Assembly: GCA_026401075.1 (NCBI GenBank)
Contig: JAPLNQ010000272.1
Location: 1-33,430 of the forward strand
Length of the DNA stretch: 33,430 nt
Direction: 5' to 3'
Origin: Planctomycetia bacterium
Lineage (GTDB): Bacteria; Planctomycetota; Planctomycetia; Pirellulales; UBA1268
Positions 22,801 through 30,190 of this stretch are shown here, piece by piece. A model generated the notes under the pieces. The model ran no database searches. It was not told where the DNA came from and saw only the letters and a program-made list of their open reading frames with translations. Numbering within the stretch: the stretch's first letter is position 1; every line of letters begins with the position of its first letter. A program made the translations under genes and the position numbers.

Positions 22801-22975
22801 AGACGACCGCCGCATTCGCGCCGGGATAGGAGCACAACACCTGCACGATCGGCGGTGCGATCGGCGGAAAGAGCGCGATCGGCAGGGAGAACACGCTCAC
22901 CGCCCCCGCCAGCGTGATCAGGATCGAGATCACCGCGGCAAAGATCGGACGCTCGATAAAAAAGCGGGAGATCAC
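19826..22975 (-). CDS. RND efflux pump, HAE1 (AcrB-like) family, pump 2
   Basis: 1049 residues, a full-length pump starting MISRFFIERPIFAAVISI. Porter-domain marks are FPPIAPPIVQVLCSYPGANA and GVDKLLYMQSQATNDG; the helix 4 motif GIVVDDAIVVVENVERWI at about 400-418 keeps both Asp residues. Helices 10-12 have GLASKNAILIVEFAREL and FILGVVPLVVAQGAGKE. It is an inner-membrane, proton-driven exporter. The start codon overlaps the stop of the adaptor gene by four bases (ATGA), so the two are translated together and form one pump. It converges with the amidase. The sequence is similar to pump 1 but clearly a separate paralog, with many differences in the porter loops. Confidence 0.96.
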   Translation of the reverse strand: MISRFFIERPIFAAVISILITLAGAVSVFSLPIALFPPIAPPIVQVLCSYPGANAAVVSDTVGAPIEQKVNGVDKLLYMQSQATNDGAYVLTLTFEVGADANLAVVQTQNRVQLAMPLLPPVVQQQSVTIKKRSPDILLTVQLLSPDGRYDDVFMSNYATIRLRDELLRCYGVGDILLFGQRDYSLRAWLDPEQLAARGLTPADVRDAIASQNHQVVCGVSGQAGDPEAQLVVSALGRLESPEQFGEIVVKTDPSLPGTPLVRLRDVARVEVGAASYDQVCRFGGKPSVGIAVFQLPGTNALDCSRAVHAKVKELSSRFPAGLIYEIRYDTTPFITDSIFEVIKTLRDAILIVAVVVLVFLQSWRATLIPLVAVPVAIVGTFAAMAAMGFSLNTLSLFGLVLAIGIVVDDAIVVVENVERWIAQGLTPRDAAIRAMEEVTGPVIGVALVLSAVFIPCAFISGVTGLFFKQFALTIAVSTILSAINSLTLSPALAAILLRPKGSETDPLEWLLERLCGWFFRWFNRGFEAVVGGYCGIVAALLRRSVWVMAAYGALLLLTWQAVSRYPIGFVPPQDQGYVIVSAQLPDGTSLQRTDDVMKSIDEVATTIPGVATTLSITGFSVLYGASMPHVGSSFLVLAPFEERRTRETSDQVIIRTMRERCLAEIPDARVGVYPAAPVKGLGTAGGFRFYLQDRANQGPRLLQETIEQFVAGMRGWKLPFVVGDYRADSPQLFLDIDRAKIRAMGIPVNTVFEALQMYVGSFYINNFNLFGRYWQVKIMADAGFRSGVKDLLNLKVANAAGEMVPLATVMTARNDVGPAIMMRYNLFPAAPVTGIPNPFESGNVLIDRVASAAAKELPDSFSYEWSEIFQLQILAGNTAGVLFVLGMALVFLVLAALYESWSQPLAVILVVPLCILGAIVGLAIAKLPIDILAQVGLVVLVGLASKNAILIVEFARELVNHGQDIRTATLTACRLRLRPILMTSLAFILGVVPLVVAQGAGKELRWSLGVTVFAGMIGVTLFGIFLTPVFFAVLQGLSTRLGWRGERT

Positions 22976-24363
22976 GGCGGCTTCGGTCCGGACGGCTCGG
23001 GGCTGGCAATCACGCCGGCAGGCCGTGGCAACGTCTCCACCGCCCCCTGGGCGGGTGCCGCCGACACACCAGTCGCCTCCGTCGCTGGAGCCGCTTGTGG
23101 CAGCGGCGCCGGGGCGGCAGCCGATGCGGCTGGCAGCGTGTCGAGGCCGATTGTGTCAGCCGGCGCCACCACCACCGTTACAGGCTTCCCCTCGCGGCAG
23201 CGCTGCAGTCCACGCACGACCACCCTGTCTGAAGCGTCGAGGGGCCGCGCCGGGTCGGCCGACCGCACCGCGATCCACGCCCCCACTTTCTGTCCCGGGA
23301 GAACCTCGCGGCTGTGGACCGTGCCGTCAACGCCCACCAGCCAGAGCACCTTCCTATCCTGGTTGCTGCCGATCGCGGCCTCCGGCACGAGGGTGAGGTC
23401 GGCCGGATTACCCAGCGGCAGACGGGCACGGATGAACATGCCGCTGCGAAACAGCGGGGGCCGGGGATGCGCCGGGTCGGGATCGTGCGGATTCTCGAGC
23501 ACACCACGCATCGTGATCGTGGCCGTCTGCGGGTCGACCTGGTTGTTGAGGAAATCGACGACGCATCGGTAGGGATAGTGGCGTTCCCTGTCATCCACCA
23601 GCCCGATGTCGACGACAAACTGCCGCCTGTCGACCATCGCGGGCTCCGATTCCCCACGCATGGTTCTCACGACGCGAACGAACGTTGGCTCATCGACGTT
23701 GAAGTAGACGTAGATCGGGTCGATCGACACCACCGTTGCCAGAGTTGTCGAGTCCTGATTGATGAGGTTGCCGATCTGGAGTTGCGTGCGGCCGATCTGG
23801 CCGTCGATGGGAGAGGTGACCGTGCAAAACTCGACGTTGAGCCGGGCGAACTCCACCTGGGCGCGGGCTGCCGCAACGGCACCGGTGTTTTCCTCGAGCT
23901 TCGCCTTCCAGGTGTCGAATTCCTGCACACTCGCGGCCCCCTTGGCGGAGAGTTTCTCATACCGTGCCACCTGCACCTCGGCAAAACGACGCTCCCCGAA
24001 CAGCTTCTCGAGCGAGCCCTTCGCCGACTCGAGCTGTGCACCATACGGGCGGGGATCGATCTCGTAGAGCGGGTCGCCAGCCTTCACGAACTGCCCGTCG
24101 CGAAAGAAGATCTTGGTGAGGTACCCGGTGATCCGGCAGCGGACATCCACCTCACGCACGGCCTCGATGCGGCCAGTGACCTCCAGATACTCCGGGAGGA
24201 GCCGCGACTGGAACGCGGCGACTGTCACCTCTGAAGGCGGAGCCTGCGCGGCGGCCTTGGTTGACGCAGACGGATCTTTCGCCGCCTGCCCGCAGCCGCC
24301 CAGCATGGTGACGATCACGGTCGCGAGAGCGACCGCCACCGAGGCCGTCGCCCTCCCGGTCAT
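22972..24363 (-). CDS. RND periplasmic adaptor (membrane fusion protein), lipoprotein
   Basis: 463 residues. The signal peptide ends with MLGGC, making Cys24 the lipid anchor. The family core follows: VTGRIEAVREVDVRCRITGYL, then FFRDGQFVKAGDPLYEIDP (lipoyl half), a long helical hairpin (about 110-180), and FCTVTSPIDGQIGRTQLQIGNL as the second lipoyl half. A beta-barrel region follows, with VVSIDPIYVYFNVDEP. The last 70 residues are rich in Ala and Pro and probably disordered. Such adaptors bridge the pump and the OMF in the periplasm. The gene overlaps both neighbours by 4 bp: the secreted protein gene upstream and pump 2 downstream, so all three form one translationally coupled unit. Confidence 0.94.
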   Translation of the reverse strand: MTGRATASVAVALATVIVTMLGGCGQAAKDPSASTKAAAQAPPSEVTVAAFQSRLLPEYLEVTGRIEAVREVDVRCRITGYLTKIFFRDGQFVKAGDPLYEIDPRPYGAQLESAKGSLEKLFGERRFAEVQVARYEKLSAKGAASVQEFDTWKAKLEENTGAVAAARAQVEFARLNVEFCTVTSPIDGQIGRTQLQIGNLINQDSTTLATVVSIDPIYVYFNVDEPTFVRVVRTMRGESEPAMVDRRQFVVDIGLVDDRERHYPYRCVVDFLNNQVDPQTATITMRGVLENPHDPDPAHPRPPLFRSGMFIRARLPLGNPADLTLVPEAAIGSNQDRKVLWLVGVDGTVHSREVLPGQKVGAWIAVRSADPARPLDASDRVVVRGLQRCREGKPVTVVVAPADTIGLDTLPAASAAAPAPLPQAAPATEATGVSAAPAQGAVETLPRPAGVIASPEPSGPKPP

Positions 24364-26447
24364 TGTGTGGCTTCCACCGTGGTGGCCTTCGTCTTGCCGT
24401 CATCCCACAGGCCGACACCCACGAAATACCAACCATCGGGGGTCGTCTGCATGCTCGTGCCGTTGACGCCGAAGTAACGACTGATCTGCTCGAACTCCGG
24501 GAGCGAACTGCCGTCCACCTTCTGCTGCCGCTGCGCGGGATCCTGTGGCTCGCCGACCTGTTTTCCATCGAGAGCCCGGTCACTCTCCAGAACCTTTTTG
24601 AGCAACGAGCCGGCGAGGCTCTTGCTCTCGGGCAGCCGGCCGGCACGGAGCAATTCGTACGCAGGCCTGACCACTTTTTCGGTGCGACTGAACGAGCCCA
24701 GGGCCCATTCCCCTCCGAGTCGCTGCTTCAACTCGGAGGCCACTTTCTGATAGCCGCCATCCTCGACGATCGAAGACGTTCGCGGATTGGCCAGCACGCG
24801 TTCGAGGAAGTCCCGATGCGATGCCAGGAAGACGTGCCCGTGCGCCACGGACACCGACAGATTCGGCCAGACCGTATCCTTCTCCTGCCGCTCCCGCTGC
24901 CGGGCCCTCCGCCGACCGGCGGCGTCGTCACCATCCGCCGCCCCGGCGGTCTTCTCCGGAGCCGCCGCGGCCTTGACCGTCTCCCAGATCACATGCCCGC
25001 CGGCCTCGACCTTGCGGACATCCGCCTCGCTCGTCATACCCTTGGCGATCACGGCTGCCACGGCTTCGGGATTGCTGGTCTCGATCGCGATCAGCATCCG
25101 CTCGCAGTCTGGATCGATGGGAGACTCGTGATCGCTCGCCACCGCACACCGTTTTCCCAGATGCTCGATCAGGTCGTCTCGCACCTTGATCTGCGGACCA
25201 TCCGGATCCTCTTCGAGACTCGCGATGACATCCTCGAACACACCCGCCTCACCGATGATGTCGTCCACGAGGGGCTGCACCGAATCAAATGCGTTTGCGA
25301 TATCCCACTCGAATGACAACCATGACGCCGCGCCCTTCGGCACCCACGGCGCCGGCGCGAGACCGGCCACGTTGGGAAAACGGAGCATCCGGGCCGCCTT
25401 CTCGAAGCGGTCGGGGCCGTCGGCCGGCCGACCGTTCTGCGGCGGAGCTGAGATCAGCGTGTTGTGACACAGATCGACATCCCCTTCGCCAAAGAAAAGG
25501 TGTCCACCGGCGCCGTTCACCGCGTCGAAGCCCTGCCGCCGCAGGATGGCCACGTAATCGGGACCCTTCTTGTTCTTCTTCGGGGGAAACGTCCGGCGGT
25601 CGGCGGCCAGATAGGCCAGCGGATCAACGAACCAACGCACCGGGGCCGCGGTCGCGGGCACCCCTTTCCCACAGCGTTCCATCACTTTCGCGAAGGCCGG
25701 CACCGCGGCGAGCGCATCGGCCCGGCCACCGGTGGGGTTTGCTCGGGCCTTGTCGACCGTGGCAGACATTTCGCGCACGGCATCGTATCCATCGCCGACG
25801 ATGACACATCCGGGCGTCACCGCGATAGCCAATTGGCGTGGGGCGGCATTGTCCGCGGTGGCGGCCGGGCCTGCTGCCCCGGAGGCCGGAGTCGGCATGG
25901 GCCACGAGAAGGCCTTGAGCGGGGCCGTCGCAGCGACGGGCTTGCCCCCATTGGCGGCGACCCGGCCGACCACGGCCTCCACGACCGGCGCGACCTCGGC
26001 CTCGCGGCCTGAGGTGTCGATCAGCGCGAGCGTTGCCAGCTTGCCATCGGACCGTTCGATCACGGCCAGGGTGATCTCGCCCCCGGCGATCTTCTCCACC
26101 TCCTCGAGGGTGATCTCGAGGGTGCCCCGCAGTGGGTCGGCGGACTTCCGGCTCTGCTGCCGCAGGCCATCCAAGAACGTGCTCATGAGCGGATCGTAGA
26201 GGAGGCCGCCCAGCGAGGATCGCTCGAACCGTTTCCGCAGGGCCTGGGGATCGGCCACGCTCACCCAGATGCGGGTCGAAGCCGGCAGCAGCTTCTCACT
26301 CGGCGGAAAGGAAGCGGCCTCACCACGACCGGAAGCCACCACGTCCATCGCCAGCACGGCGACCAAGGCATGGCAGACCGACACGATTGCACCGCGCGGC
26401 ATGCCCCGCCCATTTCCAAACCTGCACCACTCCCTGCGTCCCGGCAT
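24360..26447 (-). CDS. Secreted planctomycete protein, DUF3352-like, coupled to the efflux genes
   Basis: 695 residues from ATG 26447, with GGGAGG six bases upstream. A hydrophobic stretch (AIVSVCHALVAVLAMDVVA) and an AxA-like site near GRGEA suggest export; an internal ATG at 26402 would give a shorter signal peptide. The mature part opens LLPASTRIWVSVADPQALRK and LGGLLYDPLMSTFLDGLR, the pattern of planctomycete proteins with DUF3352-like domains; later come LKAFSWPMP, GHLFFGEGDVDL and a repeat-like VSVAHGHVFLASHRDFLERVL. Residues 510-545 are charged and low-complexity (GRRRARQRERQEK). I do not know its function. The 4-bp overlap with the adaptor implies a role in the same envelope process, perhaps a stress or accessory factor. 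Confidence 0.75.
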   Translation of the reverse strand: MPGRREWCRFGNGRGMPRGAIVSVCHALVAVLAMDVVASGRGEAASFPPSEKLLPASTRIWVSVADPQALRKRFERSSLGGLLYDPLMSTFLDGLRQQSRKSADPLRGTLEITLEEVEKIAGGEITLAVIERSDGKLATLALIDTSGREAEVAPVVEAVVGRVAANGGKPVAATAPLKAFSWPMPTPASGAAGPAATADNAAPRQLAIAVTPGCVIVGDGYDAVREMSATVDKARANPTGGRADALAAVPAFAKVMERCGKGVPATAAPVRWFVDPLAYLAADRRTFPPKKNKKGPDYVAILRRQGFDAVNGAGGHLFFGEGDVDLCHNTLISAPPQNGRPADGPDRFEKAARMLRFPNVAGLAPAPWVPKGAASWLSFEWDIANAFDSVQPLVDDIIGEAGVFEDVIASLEEDPDGPQIKVRDDLIEHLGKRCAVASDHESPIDPDCERMLIAIETSNPEAVAAVIAKGMTSEADVRKVEAGGHVIWETVKAAAAPEKTAGAADGDDAAGRRRARQRERQEKDTVWPNLSVSVAHGHVFLASHRDFLERVLANPRTSSIVEDGGYQKVASELKQRLGGEWALGSFSRTEKVVRPAYELLRAGRLPESKSLAGSLLKKVLESDRALDGKQVGEPQDPAQRQQKVDGSSLPEFEQISRYFGVNGTSMQTTPDGWYFVGVGLWDDGKTKATTVEATQ

Positions 26448-26565
26448 GACAGCCTCCCTGATGAATCGAACCTTACGGCCGCCTCCGGCGCCGCCGAGAA
26501 AACCCCCTCACTATACGATAATCAGCCGCCAGTGGCTACGGCCGCCAGCGGTCACGGACAGACCG

Positions 26566-27645
26566 TCAGGCTTCAAGGAGGCAGGCGTAGGCCGACATGC
26601 CGGCACCATACGCCGTCATGAGCACCTTCTCGCCCGGCTTGATGCCGCGATCCATGAGGTTCTTGAGGATGAACAGCACCGTGGGCGAAGACATGTTGCC
26701 GTACGCTGCGAGCACCTCCCGCGTCGGGGCCATCTGCTCCTCGGTCAGGCCGAGCGACTCCTCGAGGGCCGCCACCATCCTGTCGCCGCCGGGATGGATG
26801 GCCCAATGCTGGATATCGCCGCGGGACAGGCCGTTCCGCTCGAGCAACTCGTCGATCAACGGCGGCACCACGGCCCGCACGACCTTGGGGAGCTGCACCG
26901 ACAGCTTGTTGTGGAGCTTTCCGTGCTTGTAGACATACCGCACGTCCTCGCGGAAGGAGGTGTCGATGCATCCAGCCGAATCGACGATCCGCAAGCCCTC
27001 GGGACGGGTCCACAAGACCGCAGCCGCCGCCCCGTCGCCGAAGATTGCGTTGGAGATCAACAGGCTCATGTCGTTGTCCATCTGGTAGGTCGCGCTGCAG
27101 ATCTCCACCGCGACCGACAAGACGATCCCCTTCGGATTGGCATGCAGGCTGTACGTGGCCAGGTCGATGTTGGGCAAAGCCCCGCCACAGCCGCTGCCCA
27201 CGGCATCGAACACGCGCACGCCGCGTTCGAGCTTCATCGCCTCGAGCAGATAGGTCGACACACCTGGACAGATGTAGCCGGTGCACGTGTTGACGACGAT
27301 CTCGCGAATCTCAGCCGCCGAGGCCCCGACCTGACCGAGTGCCGCCACAGCGGCCCTCTGCGACAAGGCGGTCGACCAGCGGGTGAACCTCTCCATCCGC
27401 ATGTCAGCGTCCTCGTTCTTCAGGGCAAGGACGTCGAGTTCCGTGTCGAACGACAGATACCGAGTGAGGATGCTGGGGTGCGAAAAGACCTTTTCCAGCA
27501 CGTCCATGCTCCGTTCCGAGAGCACGTCGTTGTAGTGTGCCCGCACGAGTTCCATGCCCCGTGCCTGCGCGACACGGACTGGCGGATTGGCGATGCCGAC
27601 GGCCGCGATCCGGACCGGTGGCCTATCATGGGTTGGCTGGGGCAC
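26566..27645 (-). CDS. Type III polyketide synthase-like (chalcone/stilbene synthase family) enzyme
   Basis: 359 residues from GTG 27645. The thiolase-fold triad is complete: Cys153 in GSGCGGALPN, His284 in WAIHPGGDR, Asn317 in AYGNMSSPTVLF. The His-to-Asn distance of 33 equals that of chalcone synthase (His303, Asn336). NTCTGYICPGVSTYLLE takes the place of the TTSGVDMPG region. The Asn separates this family from KAS III-type enzymes, which also use Asn but in a different context (GNTSAAS). These enzymes condense acyl-CoA or acyl-ACP starters with malonyl-CoA, giving pyrones, resorcinols or chromones; the product cannot be predicted. A divergent spacer of 226 bp links it to the ACP-KAS pair. 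Start is GTG without a strong ribosome binding site. Confidence 0.85.
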   Translation of the reverse strand: MPQPTHDRPPVRIAAVGIANPPVRVAQARGMELVRAHYNDVLSERSMDVLEKVFSHPSILTRYLSFDTELDVLALKNEDADMRMERFTRWSTALSQRAAVAALGQVGASAAEIREIVVNTCTGYICPGVSTYLLEAMKLERGVRVFDAVGSGCGGALPNIDLATYSLHANPKGIVLSVAVEICSATYQMDNDMSLLISNAIFGDGAAAAVLWTRPEGLRIVDSAGCIDTSFREDVRYVYKHGKLHNKLSVQLPKVVRAVVPPLIDELLERNGLSRGDIQHWAIHPGGDRMVAALEESLGLTEEQMAPTREVLAAYGNMSSPTVLFILKNLMDRGIKPGEKVLMTAYGAGMSAYACLLEA

Positions 27646-27757
27646 ACATCTCTCGCTTTCAAAACTGATGAATCCGGACGTCAGGAGGCCACGAAGGCCC
27701 GCTTGAGCCTACACAAACTCCGACCGGGATGAAGTGCTCGGTCGCCGCCCGCCGTCT

Positions 27758-27773
27758 GGGGCGAAATCGCCCC
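27758..27773. promoter_or_regulatory. Hairpin and TTGACG box in the PKS/ACP divergent spacer
   Basis: GGGGCG (27758-27763), loop AAAT, CGCCCC (27768-27773) is a perfect six-base-pair stem. GGCCTAAGGCC follows, then a TTGACG box at 27789-27794, which matches the sigma-70 -35 element. A matching -10 is poor (CACCAT at 18 bases). The area probably holds the acp promoter and perhaps a 5' leader. Confidence 0.3.
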
Positions 27774-27871
27774 CCGGCCTAAGGCCCCTTGACGAAAACA
27801 CTGTTGTGCGGGCACCATGTCCCGCGGTCAGGCACTGCTCGAATCCCCGAGCGACGACCCAGGAAAGAGCC

Positions 27872-28129
27872 ATGGCGGACGAAGAAATTCGCGCACGCGT
27901 CGAAAACACGCTCGTCGCTGTCTTGAAGATCGATGCCTCTGAACTCGGCGCTGATCGGCGGATTCGCGAGGATCTCGGGGCAGATTCCCTCGACTCCGTG
28001 ACGCTCGTCATGGCGCTCGAAGACGAGTTTGGTGGTTCGATCAGCGACAACGACGCGAAATCTCTGGCGACTGTCGGCGATGTGATCAGTTACATCAGCC
28101 GGCGTGTCGAGGAAAAAGCCCTGGCATGA
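27872..28129 (+). CDS. Acyl carrier protein
   Basis: 85 residues from ATG 27872, with AGGAAAGAG nine or so bases upstream. The attachment site is Ser39 in DLGADSLDSVTLVMALEDEF, where 4'-phosphopantetheine is added. The last helix (ATVGDVISYISRRVEEK) is typical. It would carry acyl or malonyl chains as thioesters in the cytoplasm. It resembles housekeeping AcpP, but the genes around it (KAS overlapping by 4 bp, ATGA; type III PKS divergent; FabF 3 kb away) may mean a dedicated carrier. No fabD, fabG or acpS lies nearby, so the fatty-acid housekeeping cluster is not here. Confidence 0.93.
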   Translation: MADEEIRARVENTLVAVLKIDASELGADRRIREDLGADSLDSVTLVMALEDEFGGSISDNDAKSLATVGDVISYISRRVEEKALA

Positions 28130-29405
28130 ACCGCCGGCGGGTTTTTGTCACCGGCATCGGGATGATCTCGCCGCTGGGCACCTCGGCCGCCGAGTGTTGG
28201 TCTGCCCTCTTGGACGGGCGGAGTGTGGTGGCCCCTGTCCCGGAGGCCTGGGGACGCTACGCCAAGACGACGTCGACGATCTGGGCTCCCCTTCCTCCCA
28301 TCGACTGGCCGTCGTTGGGTGTCGGCAAAATCGAGCAGATGCAACTCGATCCGAGCGGCATGCTGACGATCGCGGCCTCTACCGACGCGGTTCGCGACGC
28401 CGGCATCACCGCCGTCTCGGCCGACGCCAAGAAAAACACCTTTCTTCTCGAGGGCCAGGCACCAGACCGCTGCGGTGTCTTCATGGGCACGGGCGTGGGC
28501 GGAGTCCCCTGACCGCCGCCGTTCCCGATCCATCGGTCTTGCCCCCCATGCCGCCCCGGTACAATCCCTACGCCGTTTCCTCCCTGATGCCCAACGCTGT
28601 GTCGGCCCTGTTGGGCATCCGTTGGTCGTTGCGCGGGCCAAATCTCACGTTCGCACAGGCCTGCGCCGCGGGCACCGTAGCGATCGGCCACGCCTTCCGG
28701 GCAATCGCCTCCGGCTCGGTCGACCTGGCGCTCTGCGGAGGCGCAGAATATATCGGCGACCCCTACGGCGGCATGTTTCGCGGGTTCGACCTTGCCCGCA
28801 CGCTGGCCGCGGAGGGCTCCGACCTCCAGCGGGCCAATCGCCCCTTCGATCGTGACCGCACCGGCTTTCTCTTCGCCGAGGGCGGGGCCGCGGTGCTGGT
28901 CTGCGAGGAGGCCGAAGCCGCCCGCCGCCGCGGGGCGCGGGTCTATGCCGAGATCGTCGGCTATGCCGAAAACTTCGACGGCTACAGCATCATGTCGATG
29001 GACCCCTCCGGCATGCGGATCGCCGACATGGTCGCCGCCGCCGTGCAGGACGCCGGCTGCACGCCAGGCGACGTTGACTATATCAATGCGCACGGCACAG
29101 GCACGGCCGTCAACGACGAGATCGAGTCGTCGGTGATCGACCGTCTCTTCGGCACGAAGCCCTTCGTCGCTGCCACCAAGTCGCTGACGGGCCACTGCAT
29201 CGGCGCCAGCGGCGGCATCGAGGCGGCAGTCACCGCGCTGTCGCTCGCCCACCAGGCGTCCCATGCGTGCCGCAATCTTGAGAACCCGATCCGCGATCTA
29301 CGGTTTGTCCGCGAAGCCGGTCCCTGCCAGATCGACACGGCCGTTACGCAGTCGTTTGCCTTCGGCGGACACAACGCCGCTGTTGTCATGAAGCGCACCG
29401 ACTGA
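28126..29405 (+). pseudogene. 3-oxoacyl-ACP synthase (FabF-like KAS), frameshifted
   Basis: Two frames encode one KAS. Residues 1-128 start with RRRVFVTGIGMISPLG and reach GVFMGTGVGGVP, where a TGA at 28510-28512 ends the frame. The rest continues in the -1 frame with RYNPYAVSSLMPNAVSALLG, the active Cys in AQACAAGTVAIGHAF, His in INAHGTGTAVND, and KSLTGHCIGASGG. The break lies at GTCCCCTGA (about 28503-28511); one extra C would restore GVGGVPLTAAVP and give 426 residues. All catalytic residues are kept, so an assembly or read error, or a very recent mutation, is as likely as real decay. The ATG overlaps the acp stop. The family condenses acyl-ACP with malonyl-ACP. Its sequence is well apart from FabF at 31364. 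Confidence 0.85.
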
Positions 29406-29415
29406 CTGGGCTCAC

Positions 29416-30030
29416 TCAGCGTTTTCTCGCGGTCTTCTTCGCGGCGGTCTTCTTCTTGGTGACCTTCTTGACCGCGGCCTTCGTGGCTGTCGGAGTCGAC
29501 AGTTTCTTGGTGGTCGACTTCTTACGAGCCAGGGCTTTCTTCTTCGGGGCCGCCTTCTTCGTCACGCCCTTCTTCTTTCCAGCGGAGGCTGTCTTTCCAG
29601 CGGAGGCTGTCTTTCCAGCGGAGGCCTTCCCCGTCGCCGGCTTCTTCTTGATCGCGGCCCGCTTCCGTCCGGCCCCGGCCGTACGCCGCGCCTGCAGCGC
29701 ATCGGCTACCTCGTCGAGAAACTCGTTGGCCTGCAGGGCCAGATCGGCAGCCGAAAGCGGCTCCACCTCGTCGATGATGAACAGCGCCAATTCGCCCCGC
29801 TGCTGCGCCGCCCCGAGGGCCTGGTATTCGGAGAGCGACAGGTCATCGTGGTCATCGTCTTCGCTGGAGAGAAACTCGAAGCCGACCCGCTTCTTCGCAT
29901 CCCATCCATCGACGTGGAACTCGACCCCATACTCCCGAAACAGCAAGTTCCTCTCAATGGCATAGCCCCGAGCCCTGAACAGGCGAGTCAGCAGGTCACA
30001 GCCTTGGGTCTCCGAGAGGAATTCAGACAT
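29416..30030 (-). CDS. Conserved N-terminal domain fused to a Lys/Ala-rich histone H1-like tail
   Basis: 204 residues from ATG 30030. Residues 1-115 are a compact domain: LLTRLFRARGYAIERNLLFR, then VEFHVDGWDAKKRVGFEFLS, an Asp-rich stretch, and ELALFIIDEVEPLSAADLAL. VDGWD...GFEF followed by acidic residues recalls a PD-(D/E)xK-like core, but the Lys is not in place, so this is only suggestive. Residues 118-204 are nearly all Lys, Ala, Thr, Ser and Gly, with ASAGKT repeats and KKTAAKK; such tails bind DNA non-specifically, as in bacterial histone H1-like proteins. A DNA-associated protein is the best guess. The function is unknown. It ends 10 bp after the KAS gene, which is convergent. Confidence 0.72.
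   Translation of the reverse strand: MSEFLSETQGCDLLTRLFRARGYAIERNLLFREYGVEFHVDGWDAKKRVGFEFLSSEDDDHDDLSLSEYQALGAAQQRGELALFIIDEVEPLSAADLALQANEFLDEVADALQARRTAGAGRKRAAIKKKPATGKASAGKTASAGKTASAGKKKGVTKKAAPKKKALARKKSTTKKLSTPTATKAAVKKVTKKKTAAKKTARKR
29576..29626. repeat. 18-bp tandem repeat in the Lys-rich tail
   Basis: TTTCCAGCGGAGGCTGTC occurs at 29576-29593 and 29594-29611, with a third partial copy to 29626. It encodes ASAGKT units and keeps the frame. Confidence 0.9.
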
Positions 30031-30190
30031 GGGGGCTCGCTTTCTGGGGGGAGTTGCAGGAATCCATCGAAGAAACATAGCCGATTCCAGGAATCTCCGC
30101 GACGCGTTGTGGGCCAGAAGGGACCGCCGTTTTGGGGAAAGGAAAGCGTTTCGGTACGATGACGGGAAACCCTGAGGCCGCCGGTTGCCG

